A stretch of DNA of 64,000 bases from Paenibacillus sp. Root52 (GTDB taxonomy: Bacteria; Bacillota; Bacilli; Paenibacillales; Paenibacillaceae). The stretch spans positions 63,086 through 127,085 of the forward strand of contig NZ_LMFO01000012.1 of NCBI RefSeq assembly GCF_001426865.1. Direction: 5' to 3'. Both the position numbers and the translations under genes were made by a program. The notes beneath the pieces are model-generated. The model worked only from the letters and a program-made list of their open reading frames with translations, was not told the origin of the DNA and did no database searches. Below are positions 32,675 to 41,673 of the stretch, in pieces; position 1 is the stretch's first letter; every line of letters starts with the position of its first letter.

Positions 32675-35104
32675 TTACGGACGGGCAGTTACTTCAATTC
32701 CGTGAAATAGTTTGTTCTCACCTTGTTCATTTCGAATTGCTTTTTGCCAAGGTTCTTCCACATGTCCAAGTGCGAATTCAATTCGTTCCATTAGCGCTTT
32801 GCGCTCTTGGATATCGTCAACCACAACTGCACGTATCGATTCCAGACCCATACGTTCTACCCATTCCGAAGTCCGTTCGAGGTAGTTGGCAGTCTCACGA
32901 TAATGTTGCATGATGGCGCCGCACAGCTCGATCAATTCTTCGTCCGTTTTCACTTTGCAGAGGGAGTCCGCAAGTCTAGCTTTGATCCCGCCGTTACCGC
33001 CGATGAATATTTCCCAACCGCCGTCGTTACCGACAATACCGATATCTTTCGTACATGCTTCTGCACAGTTACGTGGGCAGCCGTTCACGGCGTATTTGAA
33101 TTTAGCAGGTAAGTCTAAGCGTTCGAATTTGCGTTCTATTAGGGCACCCATAGCCATCGAATCCTGTGTACCGAAGCGGCAGAACTGTGAACCTACACAA
33201 GTTTTGACGGTACGAAGTGATTTGGCATAAGCATAACCTGAAGGCATATCGAGCTCAGCCCATACTTTAGGTAAATCTTCTTTTTTGACACCAATTAAGT
33301 CTAGACGCTGTCCTCCAGTCACTTTAACGGCTTTTACATCGTATTTGACCGATACATCAGCGATACGTTTCAAGTCTTCTGGTGTTGTAACCCCGCCATA
33401 CATCCGTGGCACAACAGTATAGGTTCCGTCTTTCTGAATATTGGCGTTCATACGTTCGTTGACGAAGCGGGATTCCTTCTCATCCTCATGTGTATCCGGT
33501 GCAATCATACCCAGGTAATAGTTGATTGCAGGACGGCATTTCGAGCAGCCCTCAGGCTGAGTCCATCCCAATACGTTCATAACTTCTTTCGTCGTTTGCA
33601 GACCTTTTTGTCTGATCTCCGCTACGATCTCATCCCGGCTTAGGGAAGTACATCCGCAAATGCCCTGTTTGGCACCCGTTGTAAAATTATCACCAAGTAC
33701 ATATTGCAAGATCTGTTCTACGACTGGTTTACAGCCACCGCAAGAACGTGTTGCACCCGTGCTCGCTTTGATCTCATCGATGCTGGTTAATCCTTGATTC
33801 GTAATCGCGTCCATAATATGACCTTTGGTAACACCATTACAGCCACATACGATTTCGTCCTCAGCCATCGTTTCTACCGATGTTGCCTTCTTGTGTCCAC
33901 CGCAGCCTGTGCCCATCAGAGAAGCATACAGATCATCGGTCATCTCCGTTTGTTGCTTAATCAGTTTTTGCAGCTCCGCTGAATCCGTGATGTCACCAAA
34001 CAATACAGCGCCGACCATTACATTATCGCGAAGGAGAATTTTTTTGTACGTGCGTTTCCATTCGTCTTTGTGAGAGATAACGGTGTGCTCAGGTCCATCA
34101 ATAAACTCACCTGTCGAAAATACATCTACGCCCGAAATTTTCAATTTCGTGGATACTACAGAACCTTCATAAGGTGCAGTTTCAACACCGCATATATGTT
34201 TAGCCAGAATCATGCCTTGTTCGAATAATGGAGCGACGAGGCCGTAACACACACCGCGATGCTCTGTACATTCTCCGACGGAATACACATTTTCAAGAGA
34301 AGTTTGCATGTAGTCGTCAACAATGATGCCTCGATTGACTTCCATTCCACTCTCGCGAGCAACAGTGATATTCGGTTTGATGCCGACAGCCATAACAACA
34401 AAATCAACATCCAGTACCGATTCATCTGCAAAACGAATACCTTCAACACGTTCGCCGCCAAGCAATTCGGATGTCTGTGCACCCATTTTGAATTGGATGC
34501 CTTGGCGTTCAAGTTCAGCCTTTAACATGGCAGAAGCTGTGGAATCTAGTTGACGTTCCATGAGATCCTGCATTAAGTGGACAACGGTAACCTCCATGCC
34601 GAGCTGAACCAGTCCTTTAGCTGCTTCTAGACCTAGCAATCCGCCACCAATGACAGCTGCTTTTTTGTAATTCTTCGCTGCATCTAGCATCGTATTACAG
34701 TCAGCGATATCCCGGAATCCAACAACGCCCTGTTTATCGTGTCCAGGTACAGGAAGAATAAAGGAATTGGAGCCTGTAGCAATGATGACTTTGTCATAAG
34801 GGACGCGCGAACCGTCTGTAGTCACCACTTCGCGTGTATCGGAATCGATTTTGGATACTGTTGTGCCCATATGCAACGTAATACCATATTCTTCATACCA
34901 ATGCAGGTCATTGAGTACAATATCATCCAACGTTTTGCTGCCCTCCAGCACATAGGACAACATAATGCGATTATAGTTAGGGTAGGGTTCTGTACCAATA
35001 ACTGTGATATCGAAGCGGGAGCTTAATTTTAAAATTTGCTCAACCGTACTAATTCCTGCCATGCCGTTACCGATGACGACCAGTTTTTCTTTTTTTCCGT
35101 TCAT
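32675..35104 (-). CDS. nirB: NADH-dependent nitrite reductase large subunit (NirB)
   Basis: 809 residues. N-terminal FAD/NAD domain (LVVIGNGMAGISTVEQIL; AAVIGGGLLGLEAAKGL), two BFD-like [2Fe-2S] segments (EIVCGCNGVTKGH near 420; GICGCTSLSRDE and GCSKCRPAINY), then the sulfite/nitrite reductase half with siroheme-[4Fe-4S] ligands TCVGSQFCRFG and NGCPRNCAEA (~635-680). It reduces nitrite to ammonia with NADH in the cytosol. Normal length. The start follows GGAGGC. Two FNR-type boxes lie about 130-190 bases upstream. Confidence 0.95.
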   Translation of the reverse strand: MNGKKEKLVVIGNGMAGISTVEQILKLSSRFDITVIGTEPYPNYNRIMLSYVLEGSKTLDDIVLNDLHWYEEYGITLHMGTTVSKIDSDTREVVTTDGSRVPYDKVIIATGSNSFILPVPGHDKQGVVGFRDIADCNTMLDAAKNYKKAAVIGGGLLGLEAAKGLVQLGMEVTVVHLMQDLMERQLDSTASAMLKAELERQGIQFKMGAQTSELLGGERVEGIRFADESVLDVDFVVMAVGIKPNITVARESGMEVNRGIIVDDYMQTSLENVYSVGECTEHRGVCYGLVAPLFEQGMILAKHICGVETAPYEGSVVSTKLKISGVDVFSTGEFIDGPEHTVISHKDEWKRTYKKILLRDNVMVGAVLFGDITDSAELQKLIKQQTEMTDDLYASLMGTGCGGHKKATSVETMAEDEIVCGCNGVTKGHIMDAITNQGLTSIDEIKASTGATRSCGGCKPVVEQILQYVLGDNFTTGAKQGICGCTSLSRDEIVAEIRQKGLQTTKEVMNVLGWTQPEGCSKCRPAINYYLGMIAPDTHEDEKESRFVNERMNANIQKDGTYTVVPRMYGGVTTPEDLKRIADVSVKYDVKAVKVTGGQRLDLIGVKKEDLPKVWAELDMPSGYAYAKSLRTVKTCVGSQFCRFGTQDSMAMGALIERKFERLDLPAKFKYAVNGCPRNCAEACTKDIGIVGNDGGWEIFIGGNGGIKARLADSLCKVKTDEELIELCGAIMQHYRETANYLERTSEWVERMGLESIRAVVVDDIQERKALMERIEFALGHVEEPWQKAIRNEQGENKLFHGIEVTARP

Positions 35105-35233
35105 GTGTATAAGCCTCCTTGGATAGACTGTACATTATTAGTGGTTGTTCAGAAGCTCGCGCTTTTGAACACGCATTTACTAACATTTTTAGTGGTTTAT
35201 ATTTTAATCATACAGATGATTGGCATCATCTAA

Positions 35234-35249
35234 TGTGATAAATTTCACA
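35234..35249. promoter_or_regulatory. FNR/CRP-type palindrome upstream of nirB (site 1)
   Basis: TGTGATAAATTTCACA is a perfect TGTGA-N6-TCACA, the B. subtilis FNR consensus, 129 bases before the nirB start. It suggests anaerobic activation of nirBDC. Confidence 0.65.
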
Positions 35250-35280
35250 AATAACGATAAACTCCTCACAAAATAAAAAC

Positions 35281-35296
35281 TGTGGTCCCGGTCACA
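35281..35296. promoter_or_regulatory. Second FNR-type palindrome
   Basis: TGTGGTCCCGGTCACA matches TGTGA-N6-TCACA with one mismatch, 47 bases from site 1. It could be a second nirB site or act on the divergent ydjM-like gene at 35422. Confidence 0.45.
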
Positions 35297-35421
35297 GAAC
35301 TCAAAATTTATTTTGAAAATAAATAAGGATATACGAACTATTGTTCTCATTTTGAAATCAGTGTAATATCAGAAGTGGGTCAGTTATGTTCCCTATTTCG
35401 TCGAAAGGAAGTTTTTGCATC

Positions 35422-36129
35422 ATGATGGGAAGATCCCACCTTATTATTGGAACAGGGGTATCGCTTTCTGTTCTTCAATTCACAGGTCTGCCTGTAACAG
35501 CTCCTGCAGTAACGGTGGCGCTGATCGGTTCACTGTTGCCTGACATCGATGAACCCAACTCGCTATTGGTTTCGAAGGCTCTGCCAAACAGTCTCATTAG
35601 GCTGCTACAGACGATTTTGTTACCAACGGCGGTGTTTGTGTACTTCTATGTTCAGAGTCAACCTTGGAATCTGTTACTTGCGATCTTGATTGGTATGGTG
35701 TCATTTTTACCTTCAAGATCACTCCGTAAAGTGCTAATGTTTGCGATTGGCTTGGGGCTGGTTTTCTACGGCCATGTATTTGCACCTTGGAACTGGATTG
35801 CAGGGAGTTTGCTGATGTTATGTACAACGCTGACACACAGGGGACTAACGCATACAGTGTATGGAACTGCGGTGTGGGCAGGACTGCTGTATACTACGAC
35901 TGCGCAACTGCAACCGGAGATCTGGATCGCTGGGGGTACAGCCTATGCTATGCATCTACTTGCTGATTCATTAACGAATCGGGGTATTCGTCCACTACCG
36001 CCACTTAAGTCGCGTATACGTGCGAATTTAATGAGTACCGGAACCAAGCATGGAGCCGTCGTTGAGAATGTGTGCATTGTACTTACTCTCATACTTGCCT
36101 GGATTGCATTTTCACCACTGTTTCTCTAA
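35422..36129 (+). CDS. YdjM-like membrane-bound metal-dependent hydrolase family protein
   Basis: 235 residues from ATG 35422 (AAAGGAAG 12 bases upstream; ATG 35425 is also possible). The signature GRSHLIIGTGVSLSVLQF followed by GSLLPDIDEPNSLL and, later, LTHRGLTHTV is typical of YdjM/DUF457 proteins, where His and Asp may bind a metal. Several membrane spans. In some bacteria the family is LexA-controlled, but no LexA box is obvious here. Divergent from nirB. Confidence 0.75.
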   Translation: MMGRSHLIIGTGVSLSVLQFTGLPVTAPAVTVALIGSLLPDIDEPNSLLVSKALPNSLIRLLQTILLPTAVFVYFYVQSQPWNLLLAILIGMVSFLPSRSLRKVLMFAIGLGLVFYGHVFAPWNWIAGSLLMLCTTLTHRGLTHTVYGTAVWAGLLYTTTAQLQPEIWIAGGTAYAMHLLADSLTNRGIRPLPPLKSRIRANLMSTGTKHGAVVENVCIVLTLILAWIAFSPLFL

Positions 36130-36140
36130 CGATCCCAATA

Positions 36141-36176
36141 ACGCCAGTCTGTAGATTGAAGCTCAGACTGGCGTTT
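36141..36176 (+). terminator. Terminator after the YdjM-like gene
   Basis: ACGCCAGTCTG and CAGACTGGCGT form an 11-bp stem with TTTG after it. Confidence 0.65.
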
Positions 36177-36229
36177 GTAGGGATACAGATAATTTTTGTC
36201 TTGCATGCTAGGGTGGAGCTGCTGCCGAT

Positions 36230-36349
36230 TCAGGCTTGGGAAGGGGCATCGGTTAGGCTATCAATATCTGAGGAACCATATACGAATAAAACAACAAGAA
36301 TGACAATGATAATTAGCTCGGCGAATCCATTTCCATCGAAGTCAGACAT
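36230..36349 (-). CDS. Small single-span membrane protein (YjcZ-like in shape)
   Basis: 39 residues starting at ATG 36347-36349, with GAGGTTGAG upstream. MSDFDGNGFAE is followed by a hydrophobic stretch LIIIVILVVLFVYG and a polar tail SSDIDSLTDAPSQA. The shape (short Gly-rich head, one span) is like the YjcZ family of small sporulation proteins, though the tail is longer than usual. It begins 23 nt after the 106-residue gene on the same strand, so the two are probably one operon. Confidence 0.5.
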   Translation of the reverse strand: MSDFDGNGFAELIIIVILVVLFVYGSSDIDSLTDAPSQA

Positions 36350-36372
36350 GATCTCAACCTCATTTCTTGGTG

Positions 36373-36693
36373 TTAGGAATTGATTCTTTGTTGAAATGCC
36401 CGAATAACATCATTTAACGTCATATCGCCACCGATCTCATCCAGAAACTGCACAAGTTTGTCTTGATTCGATGGTGTGATCTGTTGTAGCGTTTTATATT
36501 GCCCGACCAATTCAACGACAAGTGTAGCTTCGCGAAACAACGTAACCGCATCCACTCTGAGCTTCCCGCTCACTAGTAATGCTGCCACAATAAGCTCCAG
36601 ATTTCTTCCTTTAAGATTACCGCCAAGAAGGGAGTTGGCAGCATTCTCTTTTTTGGAGCTCTTATTCGACTTTCCATTCTTTCTTACTGCCAT
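36373..36693 (-). CDS. Uncharacterised small protein
   Basis: 106 residues, ATG at 36691-36693 preceded by GGGGGAGC. The N-terminus is Lys/Ser/Asn-rich (RKNGKSNKSSKKENAAN), then helical (LELIVAALLVSGKLRVDAV, TLVVELVGQYKTLQQI, LNDVIRAFQQRINS). No family recognised. The basic head might bind nucleic acid or spore material, but nothing shows this. It lies just upstream of the small membrane protein gene. Confidence 0.6.
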   Translation of the reverse strand: MAVRKNGKSNKSSKKENAANSLLGGNLKGRNLELIVAALLVSGKLRVDAVTLFREATLVVELVGQYKTLQQITPSNQDKLVQFLDEIGGDMTLNDVIRAFQQRINS

Positions 36694-36812
36694 AGAAGCT
36701 CCCCCGCCGCTTGGTGTTTGATTCTTCTTCCGTTCTTGTATCTTATGTGTAATTTCCTATAATGTTCGACCTATTAATCTATCCTTTTTGAACACGTACT
36801 ATTGGTGAAAAC

Positions 36813-36850
36813 GAAAAAAGAGACATCCCGACATAGTCAGGACATCTCTT
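36813..36850 (-). terminator. Terminator after the M42 aminopeptidase gene
   Basis: On the minus strand AGAGATGTCCTGAC and the matching GGGATGTCTCT pair, followed by TTTTTTC. Confidence 0.7.
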
Positions 36851-36873
36851 GAAATAAAGCGTACGTTCAGATG

Positions 36874-37947
36874 TTAAGCATTATTGATAATGGTATTCAT
36901 CGTGGAGCGATCCAGACCTTTGACGAGCTTCACAATCAATTCTTTCGCTGCATCATAGTCATCTGTATGGATGATGGAGGAGGAAGTGTGAATGTAACGA
37001 GCACAGATTCCAATAACGGTGGAAGGGACACCAATACCGCTCAGATGAACCTGTCCTGCATCTGTTCCTCCTGGTGAGATGAAGTATTGCATCTTAATCT
37101 GGTTGGAGGATGCTGTATCCTGCACATACTCAACCATACCACGGTGGGTGAACATGCCTGGATCAAAAATACGCAGCAATGCGCCTTGTCCAATATGTCC
37201 AAAGGATTGCTTGTCTCCTGTCATATCATTGGCTGCACTACAGTCGAGTGCGAAGAAGATATCAGGCTCAATGAGATTTGCAGCGGTACGTGCGCCGCGA
37301 AGACCCAATTCCTCTTGAACGGTTGCTCCGGAATATAGGATATTAGGCAATTTTTCTTTGTGAAGTGCCTCAACGAGTTCCAGTGCGAGACCAACACCAT
37401 AACGGTTATCCCACGCCTTAGCCATGATTTTCTTCGGATTCGCCATTGGTGTAAATTCACAAATAGGTACAATTTGCATGCCCGGATGGATGCCCCATGA
37501 CTCCGCTTCAGCGCGGTTATCTGCACCAATATCCAGGTACATGGTGTTCAGATCCACCGGCTTGCTGCGCTGGGACTCATCCAAAAGATGTGTAGGTGTA
37601 GAGCCCACAACCCCAGTAATTCGGCGCTTAGGTGTGATGATCTGAAGTCGTTGTGACAACACAGCCTGGCTCCACCATCCACCCAGTGGACGGAATTTAA
37701 TCATACCGGTTTCTGTAATGCCAGTCGTCATGAAGCCTACTTCATCAAAATGCCCAGCAACCATTACTTTAGGGCCTGATTCATCCCCGCGTAATACACC
37801 AAACAGACTACCTAAGCGATCCTGAACAAATTCATCCGTGTAAGCGGATAGCTGCTCTTTCATCCAACCACGAAGCTCACGTTCAAAGCCCGAAGCAGAA
37901 GGGAATTCAGTCAGTGTGCGAAACATATCCATTGTTTTTTCATTCAT
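36874..37947 (-). CDS. M42 family metallo-aminopeptidase
   Basis: 357 residues, ATG at 37945-37947 with GGAG upstream. Dinuclear metal site residues are visible in order: VMVAGHFDEVGFM (His, Asp), MAKAWDNRYGVG (Asp), TVQEELGLRGA (Glu-Glu), DCSAAND and ISPGGTDAGQVHLSG, then the C-terminal His in SSIIHTDDYD. M42 enzymes (YsdC, FrvX, PepA-like) form large cytosolic complexes that trim peptides. Single gene on the minus strand. Confidence 0.9.
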   Translation of the reverse strand: MNEKTMDMFRTLTEFPSASGFERELRGWMKEQLSAYTDEFVQDRLGSLFGVLRGDESGPKVMVAGHFDEVGFMTTGITETGMIKFRPLGGWWSQAVLSQRLQIITPKRRITGVVGSTPTHLLDESQRSKPVDLNTMYLDIGADNRAEAESWGIHPGMQIVPICEFTPMANPKKIMAKAWDNRYGVGLALELVEALHKEKLPNILYSGATVQEELGLRGARTAANLIEPDIFFALDCSAANDMTGDKQSFGHIGQGALLRIFDPGMFTHRGMVEYVQDTASSNQIKMQYFISPGGTDAGQVHLSGIGVPSTVIGICARYIHTSSSIIHTDDYDAAKELIVKLVKGLDRSTMNTIINNA

Positions 37948-38623
37948 ATGTGGACAACTCCTCTGTTCTTATGTAGTTCAAGTCTCAGCAGAACGGCTGC
38001 TGGACATGGAATCCTGTCATTTCAGGATCAATTATTAACCACCGGTCATAACCAGTATGAACCTTGCGCACGTAATTGTCCATGTTTACGTCACGTATAT
38101 CAGGCATATTGAGTTCTGATTTTCACTGCATATTTGTATGAAATCCGCACAAGCCCTGATCCACCGAATAGCTGTTTGAATAGGAATACATAGATAGGAA
38201 TGGTTTACCTCTCAGGGAAACCACATCTTTTGTTCTATACGTTTGAGCAATAGGAAGGAGTTGCATACAACTAGATGAAGCCACCTGATGAAGGTAATGA
38301 AGCAGTTCTTTTCATCGTCTTATTTATTTTACTCGTTATCATCCTGCTTTATTTGTAAGAGCATGATTGTATACATTCAAGGAAGGCATAGAGGGAAAGC
38401 TTTATTAGAATGCAGTATAGTTTGTAGCCCTATGAATAGAAATGATCCGGCGCTTATATCAGCAAATTCAAATCGTTAACACACTGGAAACATATGCTGC
38501 ATTTCGCCGGATACATAACCTTCTGAACATTGACAAACAATGTATCTAGGATTACACACGTCCAACCATTGCATACAGGAATGAATTCGCGTTCTCATTC
38601 CATTTCGAAGGAGGTTCTGTACA
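37948..38623 (+). other. Long intergenic stretch before spoVAC
   Basis: 676 bases with no supported gene; an open frame at 38288-38479 has no family or good ribosome site. It must hold the divergent promoters of the aminopeptidase and of the spoVA operon (expected sigma-G), but I could not assign clear -35/-10 elements. A small hairpin ATCCTG/CAGGAT is at 38011-38028. Confidence 0.4.
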
Positions 38624-39127
38624 TTGCCAGCTCAGACGAAAGGAACCGGCAGCAAAAAATCACCATCACTGTCCATAAGTGAACAGGAATATAAAAAGGT
38701 AGCCAAAAAGCATGAACCCGCACGTCCTCTTGTGGCCAACTGTATCAAAGCGTTTTTTGTTGGTGGATTTATCTGCCTGATTGGACAGGCTATTCAAGAA
38801 GCTTTCATGGCGGGATTTGATATGACGTCAAAGGAAGCAGCAAGTCCCACCGTAGCGGTGATGATCTTTATTTCGGTCGTGCTCACTTGTCTTGGCGTAT
38901 ACGATAAAATCGCACAATGGGCAGGGGCAGGTACAGCAGTTCCGGTTACAGGTTTTGCCAACTCCATGTGTTCTGCGGCACTGGAGCATAGGGCGGAAGG
39001 GTTGGTGCTTGGTGTAGGTGCAAATATGTTTAAACTGGCTGGCTCCGTTATCGTGTTTGGTGTAGTCGCAGCATTTATTATCGGGATCGTGTACGCCTTT
39101 CTCGGATATGGGGGAGGACATCTATGA
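38624..39127 (+). CDS. spoVAC: Stage V sporulation protein AC
   Basis: 167 residues from TTG 38624, with a strong AAGGAGGT eight bases upstream; no ATG fits. Lys/Ser-rich head, then membrane spans (CIKAFFVGGFICLIGQAI, VAVMIFISVVLTCLGVYDKI, IVFGVVAAFIIGIVYAFL) with GAGTAVPVTGFANSMCSAALEH. SpoVAC forms the dipicolinic-acid channel of the spore inner membrane and responds to membrane tension. It overlaps spoVAD by four bases. Confidence 0.95.
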   Translation: MPAQTKGTGSKKSPSLSISEQEYKKVAKKHEPARPLVANCIKAFFVGGFICLIGQAIQEAFMAGFDMTSKEAASPTVAVMIFISVVLTCLGVYDKIAQWAGAGTAVPVTGFANSMCSAALEHRAEGLVLGVGANMFKLAGSVIVFGVVAAFIIGIVYAFLGYGGGHL

Positions 39128-40140
39128 AGCGATTAGGACGTCAAACCTGGAAATTTGAAAATCGTCCACGTATTGTCGGCAGGGCTGCTGTTGTGGGGCC
39201 TGACGAGGGACAAGGACCGCTCGCCTCTGATTTTGACTACGTATACGACAATCTGGAGATTGGCGAGAAAACATGGGAGAAGGGGGAGCGCAAGCTATTA
39301 GAGCAGGCGACTCAACTAGCGTTGATCAATGCGAATATTACCAAAGAAGAGCTTCAGTTTTTCATTGGTGGAGATCTCATGAACCAGATCATCAGTAGTT
39401 CGTTCTCGGCTCGTAAGCTAGGAGCACCCTTCCTCGGTGTGTTTGGTGCATGCTCCACCTCGATGGAAAGTCTGGCATTGGCTTCTCTCATTGTGGATTC
39501 TGGGGGCGGTGACTACGTTCTTGCAGGAACGGTCAGTCACAACTGTACCGTAGAGAAGCAGTTTCGTTATCCGACCGAGTATGGGTCACAGAAGCCGCCT
39601 TATGCACAGTATACCGTCACAGGAGCAGGCTGCGGAGTTGTATCGCGAACAGGCGAAGGGCCTGTCATTACACATGCAACGATCGGTCGTGTTATGGATT
39701 TGGGCATTAAAGATCCATTTAACATGGGAGCAGCTATGGCACCTGCGGCTGCGGATACGTTGGTTTCCCATTTCCGTGACACAGGGCTTGAGCCGGGTTA
39801 TTACGATCTTATTGTTACGGGAGATCTTGCTTCGGTCGGATTACCGATCACCAAAGAACTTTTGCATAAAGAAGGCATTCCAATGGAACAAACGGTGTTT
39901 AACGACTGTGGATTGATGATCTACGACCGTAAGAAGCAGCCTCAGGTTGTGGCAGGGGGAAGTGGCTGTGGCTGCTCCGCATCTGTAACCTATGGGCATA
40001 TTCTAAACCGAATGCAAAAGGGCGATTTAAAACGTGTTCTGGTGGTAGCAACGGGAGCTTTATTGTCACCGCTGTCTTACCAGCAGGGCGAGAGTATTCC
40101 TTGTATTGCACATGCCGTTTCCATCGAGAAGGAGGGATAA
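39124..40140 (+). CDS. spoVAD: Stage V sporulation protein AD
   Basis: 338 residues; starts in the ATGA overlap with spoVAC. Thiolase-like fold that binds dipicolinic acid: QTWKFENRPRIVGRAAVVGP at the start, GVFGACSTSMESLALASLIV (thiolase-type Cys loop) and AGGSGCGCSASVTYGHIL. It works with SpoVAC and SpoVAE to load Ca-DPA into the forespore. Standard length. Confidence 0.95.
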   Translation: MKRLGRQTWKFENRPRIVGRAAVVGPDEGQGPLASDFDYVYDNLEIGEKTWEKGERKLLEQATQLALINANITKEELQFFIGGDLMNQIISSSFSARKLGAPFLGVFGACSTSMESLALASLIVDSGGGDYVLAGTVSHNCTVEKQFRYPTEYGSQKPPYAQYTVTGAGCGVVSRTGEGPVITHATIGRVMDLGIKDPFNMGAAMAPAAADTLVSHFRDTGLEPGYYDLIVTGDLASVGLPITKELLHKEGIPMEQTVFNDCGLMIYDRKKQPQVVAGGSGCGCSASVTYGHILNRMQKGDLKRVLVVATGALLSPLSYQQGESIPCIAHAVSIEKEG

Positions 40141-40142
40141 AA

Positions 40143-40493
40143 ATGCAATTTCTGTGGGCATTTATCGTTGGAGGCTTAATCTGTGTCATTGGACAGCTTC
40201 TTATGGATGGGGTCAAACTGACACCAGCACATACGATGAGTACGTTGGTAGTTGCAGGCGCTGTGGCTGATGCCTTTGGTCTCTATGATCCACTGGTGAA
40301 ATTTGCAGGTGCTGGTGCTTCCATTCCCATTACGAGTTTTGGTAATTCCTTAGTCCATGGAGCATTAACCGAACTGGAGAAAGAAGGCTGGCTTGGTGTA
40401 ATTACTGGTATCTTCGATCTAACTGCAGCGGGGATTTCCGCAGCGATTATCTTCTCATTTCTTGCGGCACTTGTTGTTCGTCCAAAAGGCTGA
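40143..40493 (+). CDS. spoVAE: Stage V sporulation protein AE (SpoVAEb)
   Basis: 116 residues, ATG 40143 with GGAGGGATAAAA; two bases after the spoVAD stop. Membrane protein related to SpoVAC (FLWAFIVGGLICVIGQLL, GAGASIPITSFGNSLVHGAL, ISAAIIFSFLAALVV). Final gene of the three-gene operon; no spoVAA, AB or AF gene follows, as is common outside Bacillus subtilis. A terminator closes the operon. Confidence 0.95.
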   Translation: MQFLWAFIVGGLICVIGQLLMDGVKLTPAHTMSTLVVAGAVADAFGLYDPLVKFAGAGASIPITSFGNSLVHGALTELEKEGWLGVITGIFDLTAAGISAAIIFSFLAALVVRPKG

Positions 40494-40543
40494 TCGTTGT
40501 AGTGGTACAGGGGCAGTGTGGGCAGATAGATGAAAAGAATTTC

Positions 40544-40583
40544 CAAAGAGGCTTCGGATAACTCTTATCCGGGTCTCTTTTTG
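40544..40583 (+). terminator. Terminator of the spoVA operon
   Basis: AAAGAGGC..CGGATAA and TTATCCGGGTCTCTTT pair, followed by TTTTTG. Confidence 0.7.
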
Positions 40584-40713
40584 TCGTATTCATGCGTGAA
40601 TAGCGGTGAATCGGACGGCTGGAAACAAATTGTGATTCTCTTCGAGTGTACTCGCGCCCATGGATCATGTACAATAAAAGGAAATCTGTATGCTTTTTTA
40701 GGAGGTTAGACAT

Positions 40714-41670
40714 ATGCCTGTGCGCAAAGAGTCGATCCAAATCATTTCAGCAGTCCGTTCTAATCTAGAATCTTGCATAATGGGGAAATCCTTTGAAATT
40801 CAACTTTTGCTCACAGCTTTGCTTGCAGGCGGCCACGTTTTAATTGAAGACGTACCGGGAACAGGCAAGACACAACTGATCAAAGCCTTATCAAAATCGA
40901 TGCGCGGCGAATACCGACGTATTCAATGTAATCCAGATATTTTACCGAGTGACATTACGGGTGTATCCGTGTTCCACCCACGTGATGAGCGCTTTTACTT
41001 CCGTCCAGGTCCAGTCATGACGAACATATTGCTGGCAGACGAGATTAACCGAGCTACAACGAAGACTCAATCGGCGTTGCTTGAGGTTATGGAAGAACGC
41101 AGTGTAACCGTAGACGGAGATACGTACGATTTGCCACATCCGTTTATGCTCTGTGCTACGCAGAACCCGATTGATTTTGAAGGAACATATACATTGCCGG
41201 AGGCACAACTAGACCGGTTTATGTTGAAAATAAGCCTTGGTTATCCAGATAAGGATATCGAGAAAACACTGCTGAAGCAGCATCAGTCGGGTCAACCGGT
41301 TGACCGACTCGAGTCGGTGACTCATATGGATCAGATCTCTGCTATCCAGCAGGAGATCAAGGAAGTATTCATTGGTGATCCAGTGATGGATTATTTGCTG
41401 GATGTTGTTCGTACCACACGCTCCCATCCATCCGTATTGCTCGGTGCCAGCCCGCGGGCGGCCATTTCCTTTATGTCAGCGGTAAAAGCCTTCGCCTTCC
41501 TACAGGAACGGGACTATGTGCTTCCCGATGATGTGAAGACAATGGCGCCATATGTCATCTCTCATCGGATTGTGCTACGTCCTGAGGCGAGACTGGATAG
41601 CATGAGTTCTGAAGCCGTTCTGAACTCTGTACTTCAGCAGATACGTGTGCCCGTTTCTATGGGGCAATAG
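40714..41670 (+). CDS. MoxR-family AAA ATPase
   Basis: 318 residues, ATG 40714 after TTAGGAGG. Walker A VPGTGKTQLIKAL (~48), Walker B NILLADEINRA (~107), sensor LCATQNPIDFEGTYTLPEAQLDRF, and the MoxR C-terminal lid. MoxR proteins act as chaperones for DUF58/VWA proteins; here the next gene encodes a DUF58 protein and the third a transglutaminase-like membrane protein, the standard MoxR-DUF58-transglutaminase operon. Process unknown; possibly envelope maturation. Confidence 0.9.
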   Translation: MPVRKESIQIISAVRSNLESCIMGKSFEIQLLLTALLAGGHVLIEDVPGTGKTQLIKALSKSMRGEYRRIQCNPDILPSDITGVSVFHPRDERFYFRPGPVMTNILLADEINRATTKTQSALLEVMEERSVTVDGDTYDLPHPFMLCATQNPIDFEGTYTLPEAQLDRFMLKISLGYPDKDIEKTLLKQHQSGQPVDRLESVTHMDQISAIQQEIKEVFIGDPVMDYLLDVVRTTRSHPSVLLGASPRAAISFMSAVKAFAFLQERDYVLPDDVKTMAPYVISHRIVLRPEARLDSMSSEAVLNSVLQQIRVPVSMGQ

Positions 41671-41673
41671 TTT

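Noticed and set aside
38288..38479. 63-residue open frame before spoVAC
   Set aside because: No ribosome site, odd composition (Ser/Phe/Cys), no similarity recognised.
38480..38600. Specific sigma-G promoter for spoVAC
   Set aside because: Several GCATA/CATA-like pieces occur but none with proper spacing; left unassigned.
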